A stretch of DNA of 15,295 bases from Smittium culicis. Lineage: Eukaryota; Kickxellomycota; Harpellomycetes; Harpellales; Legeriomycetaceae. Positions 1 to 7,595 of this stretch are shown in pieces (the first letter of the stretch is position 1; the number at the start of each line of letters is the position of its first letter). The DNA lies in contig LSSN01005850.1 in assembly GCA_001970855.1 (NCBI GenBank), positions 1 to 15,295 of the forward strand, in the 5' to 3' direction. The notes under the pieces are model-generated. The model did no database searches, was not told the DNA's origin, and saw nothing but the letters and a program-made list of their open reading frames with translations. The position numbers and the translations under genes were made by a program.

Positions 1-627
1 AGCGCGGAGCTGGCTATAAGATTGTTTAGACTCCCCCCCAAGGAGTTTCCCGACTAGCCCCAACCGGGCTTCATCGAAATGTAAAAGCAATAAATTGCTG
101 TCCGAGCGGATCGAAGCTGGTATAAACCGGCCAATCGTTTCGGTTCTGACTCTGCGCCACAGGGCGCAGTCTAATAATATGTGGTCTGGTGTCTCAGGTG
201 TCTGGAGGCTGCAGAAGGGACAAAAGGTTTTGTATTTTCGGTCGATGATTTTGGCGTTGGCCATGCGCTGGGCAGTCCAGTAGCTGCCCATTCGCATTCT
301 GCCGACGTCCTGGAGGCCCAGCCTCAGTGTGGGATGCTGTGCGGTGAGGCCAATCCAATTGCCTTTATTTTTGATATATCGGCTTATTGCCCAGTGTTGA
401 ATTTTCGATTTGTTATTTTTGGCCTTTCTATTGGCCAATGAAATCACAGTCTGTCCAGCGGCGTTTTTGGTGCAGTATTTCTTGATCCACCTGGAGCATC
501 CAGTCACCCAGGTGGATTTCTGCGCTTTGACAGGCTGTTTGATGAGGTCGGCGATCCACGTTTTGGACGCCGGCCACTTGATGAATGCACGCTCACGTGC
601 AGTGCTGGTAAAATATTTACCTATTGA
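1..627 (-). CDS. C-terminal fragment of a non-LTR (LINE) retrotransposon polyprotein, 5'-truncated, runs off the left edge
   Basis: One minus-strand frame is open from a stop at 630-628 to the window edge, about 208 codons. It has no good start, so it is a fragment. Near its end it carries a Cys2-His-Cys knuckle (CPFC...HILLDC, spacing C-x2-C-x9-H-x4-C, codons 222 to 166). This is preceded by RMRMGSYWTAQRM and followed by WRRVR. That arrangement is the zinc-knuckle region found after the reverse transcriptase/RNase H part of many LINE ORF2 proteins. The GC content is roughly half, against about 30% outside, and drops abruptly near 610-625, which looks like the 5' truncation point left by target-primed reverse transcription. 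The reverse transcriptase and endonuclease domains are absent. The 3' end lies outside the window, so a poly(A) tail or target-site duplication cannot be seen. The family is inferred from motif recall. Confidence 0.82.
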
Positions 628-971
628 TTATTTATAAAACAGCGAAAACATTTAACCCTTTCCGGGGCAAGCACTCTTAAATTTATCAAAAATCATAATT
701 GGATAAGTCAATTTATATTTATTTTTTATTGGATGTTTATAATTTACCATCCAATAATTAATTATTATCTTATATCTATTCATATTTTTGTCGTTTGGTT
801 GGACAATTTTGGTAGTTCAAAGAAGGCCAACCGGCCCTGTTATGGTTAATGCCCTTTTCTTATAGAAATTTTTTACACTGATAGATTGATTGTCTCAGAA
901 AACATCCCGAGATTTTCGATATTAGATCAAATATCTTAGATAAGTTATAATTTTTGTTAATATTGTGAGAT
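628..971. other. AT-rich spacer between LINE fragment and U2 gene
   Basis: No coding frame or RNA gene was recognised. The spacer holds one copy of the 10-mer AAAGGGTTAA (minus strand, 652-661). On the minus strand it is the 3' flank of the U2 gene. Confidence 0.5.
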
Positions 972-1183
972 GAGTGGGAACACTCGGCGCCTACAAGCAA
1001 ATGAGTGCAAGGCTAGTGGCACCTGTGCCCAGTATGTAAGATCTGCAAGCAGATTTTAAACTTACAAGAGGCCAATTCAAAAAATAATATGACAACTATT
1101 TTGTCCAGAGGACAAGTCTTAGTGGTCAAACTAAGAAGAACAGATACTACACATTGATCATAGCCAATAGGCCTGAATGGAAT
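972..1183 (-). ncRNA. U2: U2 spliceosomal snRNA
   Basis: U2 pairs with intron branch sites and with U6 in the spliceosome. Read on the minus strand from 1183, the RNA has the family's 5' order. Stem I is GGCC-TATT-GGCT (from 1173), then GATCAATGTGTAGTATCTG with the branch-site recognition GUAGUA at 1150-1145 (nt 34-39; human 33-38), then TTCTT. Stem IIa is CTTAGT/ACTAAG (1135-1118). Stem IIb is TTGTCC-TCT-GGACAA (1115-1101). The Sm site is ATTTTTTG (1085-1078). Stem III has ATCTGC/GCAGAT inside GTAAG/CTTAC (1065-1036). A stem IV pairing is GGUGCC/GGCGCC (1023-1018 with 991-986). The 5' end was placed by counting the distance to GGCC in human U2. The 3' end is uncertain: about 985 after stem IV, or 972 if the following GAGTG/CACTC hairpin is included. 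Nothing essential is missing, so it looks functional. Confidence 0.94.
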
Positions 1184-1212
1184 AATGAATCATAGTTCCG
1201 CATTGTGTTCAG

Positions 1213-1220
1213 TATATATA
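1213..1220 (-). promoter_or_regulatory. TATA box of the U2 snRNA gene
   Basis: TATATATA lies 30-37 nt upstream of the inferred U2 5' end. A run of six C on the minus strand (1253-1248) lies about 65 nt upstream of that end, where a proximal element could sit. A TATA box in a pol II snRNA gene is known from yeasts; its use here is inferred from spacing. Confidence 0.55.
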
Positions 1221-1414
1221 TGTATTTTACACCGATCCTATAGTTATGGGGGGTTTATCATCTTTTTATAATAATTGATTTTCAAGTCTATCATTTGTTA
1301 GATAAAGTAATTCATTATTTAATATTATTTTTCATTGGACCAGTATATTCTTTAGATTTGATTTCATTAATATTATTGGTGTTTTTTTTTTAATTATTTG
1401 AGAGGTTTTGACAA

Positions 1415-1630
1415 AGAAAGCGCTTTGTTGCAGATTATAACTATGTACCAAATAAAAATAATAAACATAATTTTTGGCTGAATTTTAAAGGCATTTTGAT
1501 TTTGAAATTATTATTTGCTTTACGATGGTTCTATTCTTACTCGTTAGCTATCAACTTTTTATGTGACTTTATACATTGTATCTCAATATCTCTAAAAGCT
1601 CTCTCCTCATAAAGAATCACCCATTTACAT
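1415..1630 (+). repeat. Diverged dispersed repeat, copy 1
   Basis: Four blocks recur in the same order and orientation as at 7197-7433: AGCGCTTTGTTGCAG (1419-1433), AAAGGCATTTTG (1487-1498), TTACTCGTTAGCTAT (1537-1551) and TCATAAAGAATCACCCAT (1607-1624). Block-to-block distances are 68, 50 and 70 nt here and 69, 71 and 70 nt in copy 2. Sequence between blocks has mostly decayed. No coding frame or clear terminal repeats were seen, so its class is unknown. Confidence 0.7.
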
Positions 1631-3174
1631 ACATTTAATAGCCCAATAATTTTGCGTACTTTTATTTATTTCTCGCTTGAACCATTTTACTCGAGGTAAA
1701 ATATTTTCCTGATTATATTATCACTTCTATGATTTAACCCATAAAATTTCGTCAATGTAATTAATTAATTAGTTATTTGACCTTTTACTGTCTAGCACAT
1801 TTAAAATTAACGAATTTAGTTATTATTAAATTATTTCAAAGTATATTTATTATTTGCCACCACACTACTACAAACCAATAAATGATTGTTTCTGTGAATT
1901 TTAAGATTTTAATTGAGCACAGTTGGCTATAGTTGGTAGATCAAAAACACTCATCGGCTCATGAAAGGGTTAACAAAGCACTAATTGATATTTTTAAATT
2001 GCTGTCTCAAAACATAGTCGCGCTAAAGATTATATTATTATTACCGAATAAAGCACATTGGTCCAGTTGTGTAAAAGTGACAATCTTTACTCAACTTGCT
2101 TATACGTTTGTATATCAAATTCAAAAAATATATTATTATTATTTTTTTAATTTATACCTTTTTAAAGTGTAAGAAAAATATATTACTAGATGCATCAGGC
2201 TAATCTATTTTGATTTATGATTTCATCTGCAACAAAGATGGATAAAAAGGTGATATATTTTCCTTGACCACTATTTATGATTCTTGCATGCCCCCAATAC
2301 TACAGATAGCTTAGAAAATATTCAGGTTATTCTAAAAATAATTTTCCGTGTTAAAAAAGTACCCTTGTTAAGAATTGTATATAGTTTAAATATCCTATTT
2401 TCCCAGTTATTTACATTCTTATATGAGCCTGGATATTAATATTTGATCTTAAAAACAAAAATAAGGGTTTGATAATTTTTATCGCGGTTTTTATACTAAA
2501 AATACTTTCAGATTAAATAAGTTATATTTTATTTTAGATTTGGTAAAGTTTATTTTTATTATTCTGAAAATTATCGATTTTGATGGTGAAACAGAGTTGT
2601 GCAGTTATTCATAAGCTAATGCTATACTTTGTTTGAAAAAAACGCCTACAAGATATCATTAAAAATAATTTTTGCAATTTCAGCAAACCATGCTCACATA
2701 GCTTCAAAAAACCTTGGTACATTGTTGACACATACATCTGCATATTTCTTTTTATTATCTGTTTGGATAATTATATTGAATTACCATAATTTTTAGCTAA
2801 CTTTAGTTTTTTAAAAATCGTCTTCAATCAAAATCCATAAAGATATACATTTATCGATTAAATAAAAAGGGTTAATTCTTCTAGAGATAACAATCGATTT
2901 TTTATATTTATTTTCTACAATGATTATACGGCATAGATTGAGTGTAAATAGTCTATAATATTCATCGTTATCAAACTAAAATTTTATTAGCGAATTATAT
3001 TGATGATATTTATGTCAAGAATATTTATATATAAATTTAAATCAATATAATCGTGGATAATATGCCAGTTGAGATTTTATTAAAACAAAGGCTAAATAAA
3101 ATAAAAACACATGGGCAAAAAAAAAAAAAGTTGGAGTTATCAATAAATTTAGTGGTCATTGATTCGTTAGTAAG

Positions 3175-3180
3175 TTTATT
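3175..3180 (-). terminator. Polyadenylation signal AATAAA of the RTC5-like gene
   Basis: AATAAA on the minus strand lies just over 30 nt past the TAG stop of the TLDc gene, a usual distance for a cleavage signal. In such AT-rich DNA the hexamer also occurs by chance. Confidence 0.4.
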
Positions 3181-3210
3181 AAGGCAGATCTATCAAGGAT
3201 TAGATAAATT

Positions 3211-5741
3211 CTATTTTTTAGAAGGTAGCAAGCCCGAAGCTTCAAGTATCCATTTTGAAGTTTCCATATGAGACTCAATATGATTTGATTTATTTAGACC
3301 TTTAGAATTGATACTTCTCCTTCTTCTAGCATCCATTTCATCAAAAGATTTGAGCTTTTCTTGGTTAGAAGATGCAATATCTCCGCCAAGTCCAAAGAGT
3401 TCAACCTCATCAATGTCAATATCTACCCTAAATGGAACATATGGGCTAATTAAATTATAAGCTGGGTTAGGGGGCTTTGAGAATGGATCATTTATTAGCG
3501 ATGCGAACTCAGATGATAAGTCTATTACAAGAGAAGGATTTGGTTTTATTGTATTCGAAGAAATAACTGAAGATGATAAGCGTGAAGAAGTTAATGATAC
3601 GTCGAAACCCAAACCACCGAATTGTATACCTAAGGAGCTATAACAACTGGCATAACGTGGCTTATCGGGTTCATTAGCTTTAGTATTGAAAGATAATCCC
3701 GAATAGCTAGAAAATTCGTTTTCAGATAAGGTACATGACTTTAACAGTGAATCGTTCTGAGTTTCTTCACTTGTGGCAAGGATTTGAAAATATGGTTCAA
3801 TTAAAAAAATAAAAGAGAATTTATCTCCAAAAGATGTTTTTTTTGACTCCGTCCAGCTAGTCGATACAAATACGCCAAGCTTAATGTTACCTCCTGGTAA
3901 AACTGGGAAAGTGTCCTCAGGAATAGTTGAGTGAGGAATGCTCGGAATTGATAGAAGAGAATCGAAAAAGTTGAAAAATGGCTTGTGAGAGTGGTGATTG
4001 TTTGGTGGATTAGATGCTTTACCACTTAATATCAATATAGTTGGTGCATCGTAATGAATAACTGACCTAAGGAATATAGACATTCCAAATCCATCATCAG
4101 TAGTATTGAATAATTTAGACCACATTAGAAATTCAGATAGTGGGTGAGATTCATTATCTAAATCAGTGTTATCGGTAGTATTTTCACCAGATTTTGGACG
4201 ATCATTTGAACTCGGCAACGAAAATAGAGAAAGAGGCGAAAGCGAAGAGCTTAGATGATGGTTAATTTTTTGAGAGTTTCTTCTGGGTATATTTACACTG
4301 TTACACCTACTGTCGCTAAAAGAGTTCCACTTTTTTCCAAATGGGTTAGCTTTGATAGATAATAGAAATAAAGATGTGTCATTTAGGATTGACGAGGGGT
4401 GATCAAGAATGGGGTTTAGCTTATTAGATCCAAAATATTTATAGCTATCAAAATTGAAATCTTTTTTCATCATCATCAGATTAGGAATATTTAAAAATCT
4501 GTTTGATAGGAATGAAAAAATATTATTAAAGAGGCCATCACCAATATATTGAATCCAATCAAGAACGTCGTCAAGACTAATGTTTGAGCTATCGCTAAAT
4601 GCGATTTTATATTTTTTCTGGAAACAAATTTGAATGCTGTTATTTACATACTCTTCAATATATTTTAAGCTTAAGTGAATTTCATTGATTAATTCAGTTT
4701 TAAATAGTGCTTCATTATAGCTATTATCAATATCCTCGAGTTTGATTAGAATGAAAAAGGATTGTAGCATCAAGGCAAGGGATTTTTTAGAAATAAACAG
4801 ATTTTCTTGTTGACATTGGAGGCCTAGATTTTCGCTTTTATTTTTATCTAATAGTTCTAGGAATGAATCCATACTGAATTCAGATTCGTCTGCGACTTCA
4901 TCTACAACGATATTATTAAGATTGTCTACTGCTTTGTGGTTAGTTTCTTGAAAATTTTGCAAACTTATTGCAGTATTGATAGCTGGCTCAATGTCATTAT
5001 TTTTTGACAAATTGCAGTCACTGTAATAAAAGTTATGAGCCTCTAAAATTGAATGAACAATGAGAGAGATTCTAAGGTCCCATAGTTCCTGTGAGGAGAC
5101 ATCATTATTTTGAGAAAAAGTAGTGTTTATATAGAAATTTGGAGGTAAGCATCTGTCAAATAAAAACACTGAAAGAGAGATGAGAACATCTTGCTTAGTC
5201 AAAAATATTATTGAAGAGATTGAATCTAAATCAGGAGAAACAGCAGTTAAACCTAATTTTAAATGAGCTTTACCCAACTCAGCTCCATGGTAATATTCCT
5301 TTAGGCAGTAAAAAGAAAAAAACAATATGTTTTCTAGCCATTTTAAGCATTCTAGATTATTATTTGACGGTAAAGATAGGAGTTTCTATTTAAAAAAAAA
5401 AGTTTTTAATCCTACTTGAATGAAATGGATGTATACTATGAATATGAATAAAACTCTAAAGTGTAAAATTGTATAATATAGCTTTTAAACAGGAATAAAT
5501 ATACCTTAAAAATATGTATATCGATGTTTTTGTTCTGAAGTTTAGATATTTTGTTGATAATATTATAAAAAGAGTTGATTTCGTAGTTTTGATAAGAGGG
5601 ATCGAACGAATGCTTGGAGCTTGAGTCTGAAGATTTCGAGCTTTTTTTAGTAGGGCCCAAATTAGTATGGGTTAAAAGATTTGTATCTATATTCACGTTC
5701 TCTGATTTAGAGCTGTCTGAGGTGCTAAGAAAAATCCCCAT
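3211..5741 (-). CDS. RTC5: TLDc-domain protein, Rtc5/MEAK7 family, probably N-myristoylated
   Basis: Exons are 5741-5505 and 5385-3211, joined in phase 0 across a 119-nt GTATAT...AATAG intron, giving 803 aa. The start MGIFLSTS fits the N-myristoylation pattern (Gly2, Ser6), as in Rtc5 and MEAK7. Residues about 80-400 are helical, with LDWIQYIGDGLF resembling the pre-TLDc region of MEAK7. A Ser/Asn/Asp-rich linker covers about 440-495. The TLDc domain spans about 495-747, with DGFGMSIFLRSV, APTILILSG, GVFVSTSW, FGDKFSFIFLI, the glycine segment GIQFGGLGFDVSL and a closing VELFGLGG. The tail (DEMDARRRRSIN, then WILEASGLL) matches the fungal Rtc5 ending. Yeast Rtc5 acts at the vacuole on V-ATPase assembly; human MEAK7 is a lysosomal TOR-linked protein. 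The protein is longer than both (about 567 and 456 aa) because of low-complexity inserts. The ATG at 5741 is the only one giving the myristoylation signal. Confidence 0.86.
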
Positions 5742-5780
5742 GACGTGTGGTAGGAAAATAAAAGATTATGATATTGGATT

Positions 5781-5808
5781 TGTAGTTGTAGTTGTAGTTG
5801 TAGTTGTA
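5781..5808 (+). repeat. Hexanucleotide microsatellite (TGTAGT)n
   Basis: There are four perfect TGTAGT units plus TGTA. It lies 40-67 nt upstream of the ATG of the RTC5-like gene, so on that strand it is a CTACAA-type repeat in the likely 5' UTR or core promoter. Confidence 0.9.
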
Positions 5809-5941
5809 AATTTAGTAAAGATAGTATGCTTAAATTGACGAACAAAAATATTATACAAGTAATAAGAATTTGATTATGAATAAGTAATAAGTATTAATAA
5901 ATTAAGGAGGTTTATTTTGGCGAAAGGAGGCGCTTAAAAGG

Positions 5942-5978
5942 TTATGCTTGGTGAAGATAAGCATTAGTAGAAGCATAA
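5942..5978. other. Inverted repeat (8-bp stem)
   Basis: TTATGCTT at 5942-5949 is the exact reverse complement of AAGCATAA at 5971-5978. The inner AAGCA at 5959-5963 offers a competing 5-bp pairing with TGCTT. It sits in a purine-rich stretch with two GGAGG words (from about 5905). It could be DNA-level dyad symmetry or part of a small RNA; no family was recognised. Confidence 0.35.
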
Positions 5979-6766
5979 ATTGTCAAGAGTATAAGTTTTG
6001 CTCAATTATCGTCAGATAATTTATTTTTGTGTAAATTGAGGGCACTAAATCTGATTTTAGCGAGTCAAAATGAAACACTAGCGATTATATTTCCTTTGTT
6101 TAATCGCTGGGTATTTGAAACGCTTCTATCATTTCAGGGGCTATAAGTAATTAAAAGCTCATATTAATTTATTTAATGTTGATTTATCACATGTTTGATT
6201 TTATGTAATGCATTGAAAATACAATTAAAAACAGTTTCAATCAAATTGCTTTTTGTTAATTTTGGAGCAAACATACATAAAATTAGCACTACATTAATTC
6301 AAAAATACTTTTATGCAAAAGAATATTAGCAATTAATGTTTAAACTCCAAATATGAAAATTCCTAATAATATATGGAGATACTTTTACTTGATATTTTAT
6401 CTGCTAATACTTTTATTCGATATTACTTATCAAGTAAAATAGTTGACCCTATTATTGCTATCTTTCCAATAAAATTCCGTTATAAAAAAATAAAAGTAAA
6501 ATAATTCAGTGTTGGTTTCTCACAAGGCTGAAGAGTAAAATTCGCACTCAATAAATAAATAAATATAATAGCTAAAAAAATAAAGATTATCGCCACTCAC
6601 AGTAAAACAGAAAATTCCATCTTATCTCTTTCTCGTAATTGACCCTTAATAAAGAGTGAATTTGATGATATGCTTATTGTTTAAAATTAATTTATTGTTT
6701 GCTTATATTATTTATATGGCCAATGAATGTTTGCAGTTCATGCTAAAATAAATTTATTCGATATCA

Positions 6767-7353
6767 ATTGGCTATACTTGGAAGATAAAAACCAGTCTAT
6801 TACCCGAAAAAAGTTGATTGAATAGGTTTTTGAATTCTATAGCCATACGCTAGTTAACTCTTTAATGGACATTAGACAGTCATTTGAAAAATTGAATATT
6901 AACAATACAACTTCTAGGAATAATCTACTATTGGCTTATAGTAGAGTCACAACAAATAATAAAACTGAATTTAAATTGCTGACGAATCAGCTATTTCGTC
7001 GATTAAATGACCGCTAGAGGGGAAAGGGTTAAAAGTTACAGTATAAGGGGATACAGCCAATAATAAGCACGCACTACTTTTTGAGCATTGGCTGTATCTA
7101 ATTAGCTGTACATATTTCAATACTCAAAACCTAGTTAGGCTTGCTTTTATTCTATATATACAGTGCATAATTACGTATATGGGGGATTCTTAACGAGGAG
7201 AGCACTTTGTTGCAGTTTAATATTATTGGCTTGGACAATATAAAATGTAAATATTATTGGCGGCATCGAAAAGGCATTTTGTTTTTTCTATTTATTCTAT
7301 TAATCGTGAAATTTTAATTTGCTAAAAAAAAGCAACGATTTTACTCATTGGCT
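6767..7353. promoter_or_regulatory. Cluster of six ATTGGCT / AGCCAAT (CCAAT-type) motifs upstream of GNL1
   Basis: Exact ATTGGCT occurs at 6767-6773, 6930-6936, 7087-7093, 7225-7231 and 7347-7353, with the reverse form AGCCAAT at 7055-7061. At this base composition fewer than one would be expected. The word contains the CCAAT pentamer in the context preferred by the HAP/NF-Y complex. The GNL1 ATG is 243-829 nt downstream. Regulation through HAP/NF-Y is inference. Confidence 0.45.
6925..7125 (-). ncRNA. Candidate structured small RNA locus with its own TATA box (unassigned)
   Basis: Three perfect stems fall within 175 nt: CTACTAT/ATAGTAG (6925-6931 with 6938-6944), GACGAA/TTCGTC (6981-6986 with 6995-7000) and a 12-bp stem GATACAGCCAAT/ATTGGCTGTATC (7050-7061 with 7087-7098). 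To the right, TATATATA (7153-7160) and five G (7181-7185) repeat the arrangement upstream of U2 (TATA to G-run start 35 nt there, 28 nt here). That would predict a minus-strand transcript starting near 7125. No U1, U4, U5 or U6 core motif and no good Sm site was found, so the identity is unknown and the call is tentative. Confidence 0.25.
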
Positions 7354-7433
7354 ATAATTTTTTAATTCATGTTTATACGCTGCAACACTTTACACTATAA
7401 AATGACTCCTTCATAAAGAATCTCCCATATTTC
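7197..7433 (+). repeat. Diverged dispersed repeat, copy 2
   Basis: The blocks AGCACTTTGTTGCAG (7201-7215), AAAGGCATTTTG (7270-7281), TTACTCATTGGCTAT (7341-7355) and TCATAAAGAATCTCCCAT (7411-7428) match copy 1 at 14/15, 12/12, 13/15 and 17/18 positions. Order and strand are the same. This copy ends about 165 nt before the GNL1 ATG, so it may have been taken into that promoter. Confidence 0.7.
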
Positions 7434-7595
7434 CATTTTTAGTTTTAGAGTTTTTAGCTTAGTCAGATAAATTATCAACTGTTTATATATTAAGCGAGTC
7501 AGACGCAATTACTATTTATACAAAAAACTTACCAACAAGCACCAGGTCTTTTTTATACTCCATAATAACTACATACTATAATCACTTTAGAAAAA

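Larger units (their letters stand above)
1184..3210. other. Gene-poor AT-rich intergenic region
   Basis: This 2-kb stretch shows no exon with recognisable family motifs on either strand. It holds the U2 promoter, repeat copy 1 (1415-1630), two AAAGGGTTAA motifs (1964-1973, 2866-2875) and small hairpins such as ATTTTAC-TCGAG-GTAAAAT at 1684-1702 and AGTTGTGTAAA/TTTACTCAACT at 2065-2096 (one mismatch). The right end is the 3' flank of the RTC5-like gene. Confidence 0.55.
5742..7595. other. Divergent intergenic region between RTC5-like gene and GNL1
   Basis: This region is both upstream regions in one 1.85-kb stretch, without a recognisable protein gene. It contains a hexanucleotide repeat (5781-5808), a hairpin at 5942-5978, three hairpins at 6925-7098, a TATATATA (7153-7160) with a G run (7181-7185), repeat copy 2, one AAAGGGTTAA (7023-7032) and six ATTGGCT motifs between 6767 and 7353. 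Confidence 0.6.

Noticed and set aside
95..637. Three plus-strand open frames
   Set aside because: They lie antisense to the LINE frame, which carries the recognisable zinc knuckle; none shows family motifs.
1774..1790. U5-loop-like CCTTTTACT
   Set aside because: No flanking U5 stem I and no Sm site nearby.
1933..2172. 79-codon plus-strand frame
   Set aside because: No motif, low-complexity Tyr/Phe end, non-ATG start and composition like the surrounding spacer.
3053..3271. 72-codon plus-strand frame overlapping the end of the RTC5-like gene
   Set aside because: Lys-rich because of a 13-A run, uses a non-ATG start, overlaps conserved coding sequence antisense, and matches nothing known.
7050..7098. 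U4 snRNA resemblance (AGCCAATG...TTATTATTGGCT)
   Set aside because: Some words match the U4 5' stem-loop, but the kink-turn bases, the U6-pairing regions and an Sm site are missing and the stem is a plain 12-bp helix.
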